Positions 1 to 8,289 are shown, numbered from the stretch's first letter. The stretch is 60,747 nucleotides of DNA from Stenotrophomonas maltophilia (GCF_004684085.1 NZ_SRHZ01000007.1:1-60747), one strand, 5' to 3'. Notes: a model not told the origin generated them from the letters alone. Program-made: numbers and translations.

Positions 1-29
1 CCATGCGAGAGTAGGTCATCGCCAGGGTT
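1..29 (+). rRNA. rrf: 5S ribosomal RNA, 3' end only
   Basis: The first bases match the conserved 3' tail of bacterial 5S rRNA (CCATGCGAGAGTAGG, then TCATCGCCAGG). An intrinsic terminator follows eight bases later. The rest of the rRNA operon lies to the left of the window. The exact mature 3' end cannot be fixed from sequence alone. Confidence 0.85.
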
Positions 30-36
30 TACACCC

Positions 37-66
37 AAAACCCCGCTGCTCACGCAGCGGGGTTTT
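37..66 (+). terminator. Intrinsic terminator of the rRNA operon
   Basis: Perfect 13-bp inverted repeat (AAAACCCCGCTGC / GCAGCGGGGTTTT) around a TCAC loop, continuing into a T run. It sits directly behind the 5S rRNA end. Confidence 0.9.
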
Positions 67-116
67 TCTTTGTGCGCGGGAAACCAGGGGTAATATCGGC
101 CGCTGGCGGTCCCCCG

Positions 117-183
117 GTAGATCCACGCCATGCGTGGATGCTCTCCGCAGGAAACCAACATGCCAACCAAGGTTGGCAACTAC
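117..183. repeat. SMAG pair, copy 1 of a duplicated unit
   Basis: Two different GTAG palindromes in one unit: 117-139 (GTAG followed by ATCCACGC/GCGTGGAT arms) and, inverted, 161-183 (TGCCAACC/GGTTGGCA arms ending CTAC). They are separated by a short CTCTCCGCAGG spacer. The whole 67-base unit recurs at 204-270 with four mismatches. Confidence 0.85.
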
Positions 184-203
184 CAAGGGCAGGCGGACCA
201 ACA

Positions 204-270
204 GTAGATCCATGCCATGCGTGGATGCTCTCCGCAGGGAACCAACACGCCAACCAAGGTTGGCAGCTAC
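204..270. repeat. SMAG pair, copy 2 of a duplicated unit
   Basis: Direct duplicate of 117-183, offset by 87 bases and differing at four positions. Arms are at 204-226 and 248-270. The spacer is also duplicated, so a composite segment was copied and not two independent palindromes. Confidence 0.85.
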
Positions 271-291
271 AACTGCAATGCGATTGCACGC

Positions 292-318
292 AAAAAAACG
301 GCGCCCCAAGGGGCGCCG
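292..318 (-). terminator. Intrinsic terminator of the M28 peptidase gene
   Basis: Read on the minus strand, a CGGCGCCCC/GGGGCGCCG hairpin (299-318) is followed by seven Ts (292-298). It lies 40 bases beyond the peptidase stop codon. Confidence 0.8.
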
Positions 319-338
319 CTTTGACCTCAACGATGTTC

Positions 339-361
339 AGTCGAGCCTGGCTCGACTCTAC
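339..361 (-). repeat. SMAG element supplying a stop codon
   Basis: Palindrome with AGTCGAGC/GCTCGACT arms ending in CTAC, that is GTAG on the minus strand. The TAG of its head is the stop codon of the M28 peptidase gene (358-360). Confidence 0.8.
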
Positions 362-2073
362 TTTGCTGCGGCCGGTGTCTTGTCCTTCATCATCGCATCG
401 CGGGCCGCCTTGAACGGGTTGCCTGCATACCAGTTCGGCCAACGATCGCCGCCGGCCAGCTCCTTGCCTACGCCATACATCAGCTGCAGGTCCTCGACCG
501 TGCCGTCCAGCTTCCAGGTGGCTGCATCGAACTCGTCCTTCGGGCCGTGGTAGCGGTTGGCGCCGTAGTCGGCCGCAGCCTTGCGGCCGGCCTCCACGCC
601 ACCGTCGCGCAGGTCCTCGCCGCCATCGGCGTACAGGGCCGGCACGCCGGCCTTGGCGAAGTTGAAGTGGTCGGAACGGAAGTAGAAGCCGCTCTGCACC
701 GAGGTCTCACCGTGCAGCGTACGGTCCTGGGCGGCGGCCAGCGGCTTGAGGATGTCCTCCAGCTCCGAGCTACCGAAACCGGTGACCGTCACGTCCTTCG
801 CACGGCCTGCCACGGACATCGCATCGATATTGATCACGCCCGCGATCTTGTCCAGCGGGAAGGTCGGATGGGCGACGTAGTACTTCGAACCCAGCAGGCC
901 GGATTCTTCCAGGGTTACCGCCAGGAACACCACCGAACGTTCCGGCTTCGGCTGCTGGTGGGTCATTGCTTCGGCCACCTCGAGGATGCCGGCCACGCCG
1001 GTCGCGTTGTCGACCGCCCCGTTGTAGATGTTGTCGCCGGTCTCACCCTCATGCTTGCCCAGGTGATCCCAGTGCGCCATGTACAGCACGGCTTCGTCGG
1101 CACGCTTGCTGCCCGGCAGCACGCCCACCACGTTGCGTGACTGCTTCTGCGCGATCTGGCTCTTCAGATCGACTGCGGCGGTGGCCTTCAACGGCACCGG
1201 CTTGAAGCCGCGCTTGCTGGCGTCCTTGTAGGCCTGCGCCAGGTCCAGGCCGGCACCGGCGAACAGCGCCTTGGCAGCCTCCGCACTCAGCCAGCCCTGC
1301 ACCGGGATGCGGGCTTCCGGATCATCCTTGGCCGGCAGGTCGTACTGCGGGCCGGCCCAGGAGTTCTTCACCACGTCCCAGCCATAGGAAGCGCCCGCGG
1401 TGTCGTGAACGATCAGCGCAGCGGCAGCGCCCTTGCGAGCGGCTTCCTCGAACTTGTAGGTCCAGCGGCCGTAGTAGGTCATGCGCTTGCCGTCGAACAG
1501 CTTGGCGTCATCGACGTGGAAGCCCGGATCATTGACGAACATGACGACCGTCTTGCCCTTCCAGTCCTGGCCGGCGTAATCGTTCCACTTCTGCTCCGGC
1601 GCATCGACGCCGTAGCCCACGAACACCAGGTCGCTGGCATCGACCTTCACCTCGGCCTGGCCGGTACGGGTACCCACCACCATGTCGGTGCCGAACTTCA
1701 GCTCGGTGGTCTTGCCGCCCTGGGTGATCTTCAGCACGGTCGCTTCATCGGCCGTGGTCTCGGTCATCGGCACGTCCTGGAACCAGCTGTCACCGTTGCC
1801 GGGCTGCAGGCCGATGCGCTGCATCTGGTCGCGGATGTAGTTGACCGTCAGCTCTTCGCCCTTGCTGCCCGGCGCGCGGCCTTCGAATTCATCCGAGGCC
1901 AGGGTCTTGACCATCTCGGCGAAATCGCCGGCGTTGATCTCAGGCGAGAACGAATGGGCGGCGGGCTTGGCAGCAGCAGTGTCGGTGGCCGGCGCGGGCG
2001 CCGGGGTGTCTTCGCCTTTGCAGGCGCTGAGCGCGGCCGCGGCGGCCAGGCACAGGAGGAGTTTGCGGGGCAT
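358..2073 (-). CDS. M28-family zinc peptidase, lipoprotein
   Basis: 571-residue exported metallopeptidase, probably an aminopeptidase. The start at MPRKLLL gives a clear lipoprotein signal with the lipobox LSAC (Cys18) and has AGGA upstream; a longer frame would add 14 unneeded residues. A protease-associated (PA) region spans roughly residues 140-250. The M28 catalytic domain follows, with zinc and catalytic residues visible in AHWDHLG (about 334-336), GAVDNATG (Asp355), TLEESG (Glu389/390) and NIDAMS (Asp417), plus a later His in FRSDHFN. All M28 ligands appear intact, so it should be active, membrane-anchored in the periplasm or at the outer membrane. The peptide substrate cannot be read from the sequence. 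It is transcribed alone or after the VNG-repeat gene 86 bases upstream. Confidence 0.92.
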   Translation of the reverse strand: MPRKLLLCLAAAAALSACKGEDTPAPAPATDTAAAKPAAHSFSPEINAGDFAEMVKTLASDEFEGRAPGSKGEELTVNYIRDQMQRIGLQPGNGDSWFQDVPMTETTADEATVLKITQGGKTTELKFGTDMVVGTRTGQAEVKVDASDLVFVGYGVDAPEQKWNDYAGQDWKGKTVVMFVNDPGFHVDDAKLFDGKRMTYYGRWTYKFEEAARKGAAAALIVHDTAGASYGWDVVKNSWAGPQYDLPAKDDPEARIPVQGWLSAEAAKALFAGAGLDLAQAYKDASKRGFKPVPLKATAAVDLKSQIAQKQSRNVVGVLPGSKRADEAVLYMAHWDHLGKHEGETGDNIYNGAVDNATGVAGILEVAEAMTHQQPKPERSVVFLAVTLEESGLLGSKYYVAHPTFPLDKIAGVINIDAMSVAGRAKDVTVTGFGSSELEDILKPLAAAQDRTLHGETSVQSGFYFRSDHFNFAKAGVPALYADGGEDLRDGGVEAGRKAAADYGANRYHGPKDEFDAATWKLDGTVEDLQLMYGVGKELAGGDRWPNWYAGNPFKAARDAMMKDKTPAAAK

Positions 2074-2159
2074 CGTCGGTTCCTGGAAAACAGAGGGCGG
2101 CCGCACCTCATGCACGACCGTTAACAGCGAGTATCACCGAACCGCTAGGCTCGGTGCGC

Positions 2160-2822
2160 TCAATCCGCCGGAGCGGTTTCGGTGTCGAACGGGATCGGCT
2201 CGGCGCCGGTGACCGGGCCGATACGGGCGGTGCGATGCACGTACAGCACCACCTCCCGCTCGAACTGCAACGGGCCGTTGACCACGGCGTTCGGGCCAAT
2301 GATCACGCGTGGCTTGCGGCTGGCGGTGAGCGAGACACTGAAGTTCGGCTTGCGCACGTGCACGCCACCGTTCACCTGCGAACCGATGCCGACGGTGATG
2401 TCACCGTTCACAGTCTCGACATCGTTGCCAACGCGGCTCTCGACCAGGCCGATGCCGCCGTTCACGGTCTCGACACCGCCTTCGATCTGGCTGCCGCGAT
2501 CGGTGAAGATGCTGCCGTTGACGGTGCTGACACTGCCGCGGGCAATCACTTCGCGGCCCAGGCGTACACCGCCGTTGACCGTTTCGATCTTGCCGGTGCG
2601 TGCGCGGTCGGCAACCTTCACCCCGCCGTTGACGGTGTCGATGCTGCCGGTCTCGACGCCTTCGCCCACACGGATGCCGCCGTTGACCGTGTCCAGCTTG
2701 CCGTAGCGCTGGCCGGCGTTTGCGCTGATGCTGCCGTTGACCTTGCTGATGTCTTCCTGGGCCGCAACCGGCCCGGTGGCCAGCAGCACGCCCAACAGCA
2801 GCGGAATGGAAAGAGTTTTCAT
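2160..2822 (-). CDS. Secreted VNG-repeat protein, probable beta-solenoid
   Basis: 220 residues with a cleavable signal peptide (MKTLSIPLLLGVLLATGPVAA). The mature part is built from a repeated turn, VNG followed by G/S/D and I/V, at residues 28, 46, 64, 82, 101, 120, 138 and 150. The spacing is 18-19 residues until the last. Such regular hydrophobic turns suggest a right-handed beta-helix like those of bactofilins or DUF4097-type adhesin-like proteins; this is an inference from the pattern. No catalytic motif is visible. The start has GAGG eight bases upstream. Its 5' end is head-to-head with envC, and both genes encode envelope proteins. No function is assigned. Confidence 0.8.
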   Translation of the reverse strand: MKTLSIPLLLGVLLATGPVAAQEDISKVNGSISANAGQRYGKLDTVNGGIRVGEGVETGSIDTVNGGVKVADRARTGKIETVNGGVRLGREVIARGSVSTVNGSIFTDRGSQIEGGVETVNGGIGLVESRVGNDVETVNGDITVGIGSQVNGGVHVRKPNFSVSLTASRKPRVIIGPNAVVNGPLQFEREVVLYVHRTARIGPVTGAEPIPFDTETAPAD

Positions 2823-2917
2823 GGGGACCTCGATGGATGTGCGGCTGGCAGGCCGCGTGCGGAGATGTCACCATTCCCCGGTACCCCCTGCAACTGCCTG
2901 AAGTCACTGGAAAGCCC

Positions 2918-4216
2918 TTGCGCGACAACGCCTTCCCATCACGCCGACATCACATCGCCGCCCAACGCGGCGGGCGCTGCCTGCTGTTGGGGCTGGCATT
3001 GGCGCTGGCCCTGCCGCTGCCCGGGGCTGCGCAGACCACGCGCGAGGCCGAACGCAAGCTGCAGAAGCTGCGCAGCGAACTGAAAGGCGTGGCGCAGGAA
3101 CGCCGGCAGATTGAAGGACAGCGGGGGCAGGCCTCGCAACAGCTGCGCGAGGCGGATGAGAAGGTAGCCCGCACCGGCCGTGTGCTGGCGCAGACCGAAA
3201 CCGCGCTGCGCGAGCAGGGCCACGCCTTGGCCGAAGCCGAGCAGCGCCGCAGCACCCTGCAGGCCAACCTGGCCCAGCAGCACCGCGAGCTGGCCGGGCT
3301 GCTGCGCGCGGCGTATCAGTTGGGCAACCATGCACCGCTGAAGCTGCTGTTGTCCCAGGACACCGTGGCCGATGCCAACCGCGCCTTGGCCTACCATCGC
3401 TACCTGCAGCGCGAACGCGCGCAGCGCATCACCATGCTGACCGCCGACCTGAAGGAACTGGAAGCGCTGCAGGCGCAGATCGCCCAGCGCAAGCAGAAGC
3501 TGCAGGGTGCACAGCAGGACCAGAAGCAGCAGGCTGCGGCGCTGGAAGCCGACCGTCGCGATCGCGCAAAGACCGTGGCCTCGCTGGACGAGCGCTTCAA
3601 GGACCAGCGTGAGAAGGAACAGGCGCTGGGCCAGGATGCCAAGGCGCTGGAAACGCTGCTGGCCAACCTGCGTGCTGCTGCTGCCCGCGCCGAAGCAGAG
3701 CGCCGAGCCGCAGCGCGTCGTGCCGCGGCAGAGAAGGCCGCGGCCGAACGTGCCGCACGCCAGGCCGCAGCACAGGGGCGGCCGCCGCCGCCCACCAAGG
3801 TTCCGCCTGCAGTGGCCTCGGCGCCTGCGCCGAAGGTCGGTGGCCTGGGCTGGCCGTTGTCCGGCAATCTGCTGGCGCGCTATGGCGGCAAGCTGCCTGA
3901 TGGGCGCACCAGCAACGGCGTCCTGATCGGCGCGCCGGCGGGCAGCACCGTTACTGCCGTGGCCGATGGCACCGTGGTGTTCTCCGACTGGATGACCGGC
4001 TACGGCATGATCCTGATCGTCGACCACGGCAACGGCTACATGAGCCTCTACGCGCACAACGACACCCTGCTCAAGGATGCCGGTGCCCGGGTCAGCCGTG
4101 GCGACGCGGTGGCCAAGGTCGGTAACTCCGGCGGCCAGGGCGTCACCGCGCTGTACTTCGAGCTGCGTCGTGGCGGGCAGCCGGTCAACCCGGACAGCTG
4201 GCTGCAGCGGCGCTGA
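2918..4216 (+). CDS. envC: EnvC-type murein hydrolase activator
   Basis: 432 residues. The chosen start is TTG at 2918, with GGAAAG just upstream. The frame also has an ATG at 2837, but that would put 27 hydrophilic residues before the signal peptide and would crowd the divergent gene's ribosome site. After the signal (LLLGLALALALPLPGAAQ) there is a long Arg/Gln/Ala-rich coiled coil (about residues 40-280), then an Ala/Pro linker and a C-terminal LytM/M23 domain (about 310-432). The LytM zinc ligands are missing: the first motif reads RTSNGVLI where active enzymes have HxGxD, and the last reads TALYFE where active enzymes have HLHFE. This is the EnvC situation: a catalytically dead LytM that activates the cell-division amidases AmiA/AmiB. 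It precedes ctpA by 107 bases. Confidence 0.9.
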   Translation: MRDNAFPSRRHHIAAQRGGRCLLLGLALALALPLPGAAQTTREAERKLQKLRSELKGVAQERRQIEGQRGQASQQLREADEKVARTGRVLAQTETALREQGHALAEAEQRRSTLQANLAQQHRELAGLLRAAYQLGNHAPLKLLLSQDTVADANRALAYHRYLQRERAQRITMLTADLKELEALQAQIAQRKQKLQGAQQDQKQQAAALEADRRDRAKTVASLDERFKDQREKEQALGQDAKALETLLANLRAAAARAEAERRAAARRAAAEKAAAERAARQAAAQGRPPPPTKVPPAVASAPAPKVGGLGWPLSGNLLARYGGKLPDGRTSNGVLIGAPAGSTVTAVADGTVVFSDWMTGYGMILIVDHGNGYMSLYAHNDTLLKDAGARVSRGDAVAKVGNSGGQGVTALYFELRRGGQPVNPDSWLQRR

Positions 4217-4323
4217 ATTCCGGCTGGCCGCACGCCGCTGGATTCAACGGGAATTTAGCCACGCTTCGCGCATAATCGGTGCATGTGCCTTGGGCACGAT
4301 GCCATCGTCGACAGGAGTGATCC

Positions 4324-5772
4324 ATGCGCGCAGCCCGTACCGCCACCCTCTTGCTGGCTCTGTTGCCAGCGCTGTCCTGGGCGCAGCAGACCGCGCCCGC
4401 CCCGAGCCAGGAAACCAGCGGGCAGGCGGCGAACAGCGAGGAGGCGGTGACCTCGAAGGTGCCGCTGGAAGACATCCGTCGTTTCGTGGCGGTCTACAAC
4501 GCGGTTCGCGCCGCCTACGTCGATCCGGTCGATGACAAGAAGCTGATGCAGTCGGCGGTGCGCGGGCTGCTGCTCGACCTTGATCCGCACAGCACCTATT
4601 TCAACAAGGAAGACGCGCAGGCCTTCGACGAGCAGGCCAGCGGCGCCTATGAAGGCATCGGCGTGGAACTGCAGCAGCAGCCGGACAACGCCAGCATGAA
4701 GGTGATCTCGCCGATCGACGACACGCCTGCGGCGAAGGCCGGCATCCTTGCCGGTGATCTGATCATCGCCATCGACGGCAAGCCGATCAGCAAGATCGAC
4801 GCCAGCGAACCGCTGCGAGGCGCTGCTGGCAGCAAGGTGGTGCTGACCATCGTGCGCGAAGGCAAGCCCAAGCCGTTCGATGTCAGCCTCACCCGCCAGA
4901 CCATCCGCGTGACCAGCGTGCGCAGCCGCCTGCTGGAGCCGGGCTACGGCTACATCCGTCTGAGCACGTTCCAGGCCGACACCGGCTCGGATTTCCAGAA
5001 GCATGTGCAGCAGCTGCAGAAGCAGTCCGGTGGTCAGCTCAAGGGCCTGGTACTGGATCTGCGCAGCAACCCGGGTGGCCTGTTGACCGCCGCCGTACAG
5101 GTCGCCGATGACCTGCTCGACAAGGGCAACATCGTCAGCACCCGTGGCCGCATCAGCATCAGCGATGCACGCTTCGATGCAACGCCGGGCGACCTGTTGA
5201 AGGGTGCACCGGTGATGGTGCTGGTCGATGCCGGTTCGGCCAGTGCGTCGGAAGTGCTGGCCGGCGCGCTGCGCGACAACAAGCGTGCGCGCGTGATCGG
5301 CAGCCGCACCTTCGGCAAGGGCTCGGTGCAGACCGTGCTGCCGCTGGACAACGGCGATTCGGTGAAGCTCACCACCGCGCGTTATTACACGCCCAGCGGC
5401 AAGTCGATCCAGGCCACCGGCATCGTGCCGGAGGTCGAACTGAAGCCTGCCGCGCGCCCGGAAGAGGATGCCCTGCCCGCCAGCCTGAGCGACTACAGCG
5501 AAGCGACCCTGCCGGGCCATCTGCGTGGCGACGACGAAGGCACCGAGGGTTACCACGCCGGTGCGGTACTGCCGGGCGATGGCCCGATCAACGACGCGCT
5601 TGCCGAGCTGAAGAACCCGGGTTCGGTGGCTGCACGGTTGAAGGCAGAGGCCGCCAAGGCCGCTGCGGCCAAGGCTGCGAAAGCGGAGGCCGCAAAGCCG
5701 CAGGTCAAGCCGGAAGCAAAGCCGGAAGCAAAGCCGGAAGCAAAGCCCGCACCGGTCCCGGCCAAGCCCTGA
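4324..5772 (+). CDS. ctpA: Carboxy-terminal processing protease, S41 family
   Basis: 482 residues, with AGGAG upstream of the ATG and a signal peptide ending near LLPALSWA. The order is an N-terminal helical region, a PDZ domain (about 95-180, containing GAYEGIGVEL) and the S41 catalytic domain. The nucleophile is in DAGSASASEVLAGAL and the general-base lysine in RTFGKGSVQT, the Ser/Lys dyad of CtpA/Prc enzymes. The protein acts in the periplasm, where CtpA proteases trim or degrade proteins including cell-wall hydrolases. That fits its place directly after envC, a pairing common in Gammaproteobacteria. The C-terminus is a low-complexity Ala/Lys/Pro tail with three exact KPEA repeats encoded by perfect 12-base repeats (5707-5742). 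Confidence 0.95.
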   Translation: MRAARTATLLLALLPALSWAQQTAPAPSQETSGQAANSEEAVTSKVPLEDIRRFVAVYNAVRAAYVDPVDDKKLMQSAVRGLLLDLDPHSTYFNKEDAQAFDEQASGAYEGIGVELQQQPDNASMKVISPIDDTPAAKAGILAGDLIIAIDGKPISKIDASEPLRGAAGSKVVLTIVREGKPKPFDVSLTRQTIRVTSVRSRLLEPGYGYIRLSTFQADTGSDFQKHVQQLQKQSGGQLKGLVLDLRSNPGGLLTAAVQVADDLLDKGNIVSTRGRISISDARFDATPGDLLKGAPVMVLVDAGSASASEVLAGALRDNKRARVIGSRTFGKGSVQTVLPLDNGDSVKLTTARYYTPSGKSIQATGIVPEVELKPAARPEEDALPASLSDYSEATLPGHLRGDDEGTEGYHAGAVLPGDGPINDALAELKNPGSVAARLKAEAAKAAAAKAAKAEAAKPQVKPEAKPEAKPEAKPAPVPAKP

Positions 5773-5773
5773 G

Positions 5774-5797
5774 GTAGCGCCGGGCCATGCCCGGCGA
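5774..5797 (+). repeat. SMAG element
   Basis: GTAG head, then GCCGGGC/GCCCGGC arms around CAT. It begins two bases after the ctpA stop codon. Confidence 0.8.
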
Positions 5798-5846
5798 AAT
5801 CGATTCCGGCCCGGTATCGCCCCGGGGCGGTAGCAATGGAGCGTGG

Positions 5847-5869
5847 AGCCGGCCGGCGGCCGGCACTAC
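5847..5869 (-). repeat. SMAG element
   Basis: GCCGGCC-type palindrome ending CTAC. It lies between the convergent ctpA and rhomboid genes, eight bases from the rhomboid stop codon. Confidence 0.75.
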
Positions 5870-5877
5870 CGGACCTG

Positions 5878-6570
5878 TCAGAACCCGTGGCGCTTGCGCA
5901 GCTTGCGCGCGATCGCCGCGCGCACGTAGACCCCGTACACCAGGCCGAACATGAAGCCGCCGATGTGTGCCCACCAGGCGACCATGCCGAAGCTCGGGCC
6001 GATGTGGGCGAACACCACCTGCAGTGCGGCCCAGACGCCGATCAGCAGGTAAGCCGGGGCACGCACGAACTCCAGGAACAGGCCCAGTGGGATCACCACG
6101 CCCAGCCGGGCGCCCGGGAACAGCGCCAGGTAGGCACCGATCAGCGCCGACACCGCGCCGCTGGCACCGATGATGATCTGGTCCGGGCTGCCCATGGTGT
6201 AGATCGCGACCAGATTGGACACCGCGCCGCCGACCAGGAACAGCAGCAGCAGGCGCCACGGGCCCAGCACCCGTTCGGCGGGCAGGCCGAAGATCAGCAG
6301 GAACACCAGGTTGCCCAGCAGGTGCGACCAGTCCGCGTGCAGGAACAGGGCGGTGAACAGGCGCAGCACGCTGCCGTCCTGCAGGGTCGCCCACCAGTCC
6401 AGCGGGTGGGTCAGGCCGGTGGACAGGGCGCCCCAGTCCAGCCAGAGACTGCCCCGGGCGTCGTCCGGGCGCGAAATCGACCACAGGAACGCCAGCCACA
6501 GTGCCGCAAACAGCACGGGCGTGGCCCAGCGCAGGGCCGCCTTCTTGCGCGACGGGAGGGAGACGAACAT
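5878..6570 (-). CDS. Rhomboid-family intramembrane serine protease
   Basis: 230 residues from the ATG at 6570; a TTG six bases further upstream is possible. There are six or seven hydrophobic segments. The rhomboid signature is complete: HADWSHLLGN in TM2, the catalytic serine in GASGA, and the catalytic histidine in AHIGGF. Rhomboids cleave single-pass membrane proteins within or near the membrane. No partner is suggested by the neighbours. A basic tail (RKLRKRHGF) ends the protein. Expected active; substrate unknown. Confidence 0.93.
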   Translation of the reverse strand: MFVSLPSRKKAALRWATPVLFAALWLAFLWSISRPDDARGSLWLDWGALSTGLTHPLDWWATLQDGSVLRLFTALFLHADWSHLLGNLVFLLIFGLPAERVLGPWRLLLLFLVGGAVSNLVAIYTMGSPDQIIIGASGAVSALIGAYLALFPGARLGVVIPLGLFLEFVRAPAYLLIGVWAALQVVFAHIGPSFGMVAWWAHIGGFMFGLVYGVYVRAAIARKLRKRHGF

Positions 6571-6652
6571 GGGCAATAGCCTAGCGTGCGGGCGCCTGCG
6601 GCGGGATTTGTCCTGTTCAGCTTTTGAGACGAAAAAAGCGCCTGCGCTGTTA

Positions 6653-6680
6653 TTGTTTCATTAACAGCTCTGGGTAATAC
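6653..6680 (+). promoter_or_regulatory. Predicted promoter of the fadL-type gene
   Basis: TTGTTT (6653-6658) and TAATAC (6675-6680), 16 bases apart. They lie in the AT-rich part of the spacer upstream of the porin gene, directly ahead of the palindrome at 6684. Confidence 0.5.
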
Positions 6681-6683
6681 TCG

Positions 6684-6699
6684 CATACGGCGTCGTATG
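6684..6699. promoter_or_regulatory. Palindromic operator candidate ahead of the fadL-type gene
   Basis: Perfect inverted repeat CATACG-GCGT-CGTATG starting three bases after the predicted -10 box. A repressor bound here would block transcription start. Its length and symmetry suit a dimeric repressor of the TetR class, but the regulator cannot be named from this window. Confidence 0.5.
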
Positions 6700-6796
6700 T
6701 CGGGAGGGGAATCCGGCGCGCTCCGAAGGGCCCCAAGGCCTGCCGGGCGCAGGCGCACTCAGAGCACCATCACCGCTTACCGGAGAGAGAACTACG

Positions 6797-8146
6797 ATGC
6801 AAACCGCTTCCACCATTGCCCGACTGACCCTGCTGGCCGTCGGCGTTGCCGGTGCGCTGGCTGCCGCCGATGCCAACGCTGCCGCCTTCCAGCTGAAGGA
6901 AAACAGCGCCAAGGGCCTCGGCCGCGCGTTCGCCGGTTCCGGCAGCGCCGAGGGCGACGCCTCCATCATCGCCGTCAACCCGGCCGGCATGCGCCAGCTG
7001 GACGGCACCATGATCCAGGGCGACGTCAGCGCCATCAGCTTCAAGGCCGAGTTCAAGGGCCAGGGCCGCAATGCGGCAGGTCGCCCGCAGAGCGGCGGTG
7101 ACGGCGGCGACGCCGGCATGATCGCCCCGGTTCCGGCCGCGTACTTCCACATGCCGATCGGCGAGAAGGCCCACTTCGGTGTGTCGCTGACCGCACCGTT
7201 CGGCTTCAAGACCGAATACGACAACGGTTGGGTCGGTCGTTACAGCGGCCTGAAGACCGATCTGAAGGCCATCGACCTCGGCTTCGCCGCGTCGTATGAC
7301 GTCAACCCGTACGTGTCCTTCGGCGCGTCGGTGTTCGTCGAGCACCTGACCATCGAGCTGAGCAACGCCGTCGACTACGGCAGCATCCTTGCCGGCGCCG
7401 GCGCTCCGGGCTTCGCCCCGGGCAGCGCGGATGGCACCCTGAAGATCGAGGGTGACAACAATGCCGTGGGCTGGACCGTCGGTGGCCTGTTCTCGATCGA
7501 CGAGAACACCCACATCGGCCTGAGCTACCGTTCCAAGGTCGAGCACAAGATCACCGGTGGTGATGCGACCTTCAGCGGCGCCGACCGCGCCCGTTCGCTG
7601 CTGACCAACTCGCCGCGTACCCGCGGTTGGTTCATGGACACCAGCGGCAAGGCCACGGTGACCATGCCGGCCTCGGCCACCCTGAGCGTGACCCACAAGG
7701 TCAACGATCGCTGGACCGTAATGGGCGATGTGACCCGTACCGCCTGGTCGACCGCCTTTGACAGCGTCACCGTCGACTACGCTTCGCCGCAGGCGGATTC
7801 GGTCCTGGACTTCGGCTACCGCGACACCACCTTCGTGTCGCTGGGCGCCGACTACAAGCTGAGCGACACCGTCACCCTGCGCGGTGGTGTTGCACTGGAC
7901 CAGACCCCGACCACCGACGCCCACCGCGACGTGCGCGTGCCGGATACCAGCCGCAAGTGGCTGTCGCTGGGTGTGGGCTGGACCCCGTCGGCAAACACTG
8001 AGTACAACTTCGGCTACACCCACCTGTTCACCAGCGATCCGAACGTGAACGTGCGTGCGACCACCGCCAACCAGGGCAACTCGCTGTCGGGCAAGTACAA
8101 GGTCCGTGGCGACGTGCTGGCTGCTTCGTTCCAGTACAAGTTCTGA
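6797..8146 (+). CDS. fadL: FadL/OmpP1-type outer-membrane transport protein
   Basis: 449 residues with GGAGAGAG upstream of the ATG and a signal peptide ending ADANA. The mature N-terminus (AAFQLKENSAKGLGRAF) and the NPAGM motif near residue 58 are the hallmarks of the FadL/TodX family, whose N-terminal plug (hatch) region comes first. A 14-strand barrel follows. The C-terminal residue is Phe (FQYKF), as expected for BAM-inserted porins. Such proteins admit long-chain fatty acids or other hydrophobic compounds. Monocistronic, with its own operator candidate and a strong terminator. The substrate is inferred from the family only. Confidence 0.92.
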   Translation: MQTASTIARLTLLAVGVAGALAAADANAAAFQLKENSAKGLGRAFAGSGSAEGDASIIAVNPAGMRQLDGTMIQGDVSAISFKAEFKGQGRNAAGRPQSGGDGGDAGMIAPVPAAYFHMPIGEKAHFGVSLTAPFGFKTEYDNGWVGRYSGLKTDLKAIDLGFAASYDVNPYVSFGASVFVEHLTIELSNAVDYGSILAGAGAPGFAPGSADGTLKIEGDNNAVGWTVGGLFSIDENTHIGLSYRSKVEHKITGGDATFSGADRARSLLTNSPRTRGWFMDTSGKATVTMPASATLSVTHKVNDRWTVMGDVTRTAWSTAFDSVTVDYASPQADSVLDFGYRDTTFVSLGADYKLSDTVTLRGGVALDQTPTTDAHRDVRVPDTSRKWLSLGVGWTPSANTEYNFGYTHLFTSDPNVNVRATTANQGNSLSGKYKVRGDVLAASFQYKF

Positions 8147-8175
8147 TCCAGGCCTCGGCCTGACGCAGTACCCGG

Positions 8176-8207
8176 AGGGCCCCGCGCAAGCGGGGCCTTC
8201 TTTCTTG
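8176..8207 (+). terminator. Intrinsic terminator of the fadL-type gene
   Basis: GGCCCCGC/GCGGGGCC stem with a GCAA tetraloop followed by TTCTTTCTT, 30 bases after the stop codon. Confidence 0.88.
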
Positions 8208-8289
8208 TGGGGATGACGCTTCCGGCTCGTGCCTGTTTTGGGAGTGCCTGCTACCTTGCCGGGGTTCATGCAGTACAGGCGAATACGAA

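Noticed and set aside
117..270. Repeat block near the rRNA end considered as an attachment site or insertion-sequence remnant
   Set aside because: There is no transposase or integrase, and both units are ordinary SMAG palindromes found throughout the window.
2837..2917. ATG at 2837 as the start of envC
   Set aside because: It would place 27 hydrophilic residues before the signal peptide and put the start within the ribosome-binding region of the divergent gene that begins at 2822.
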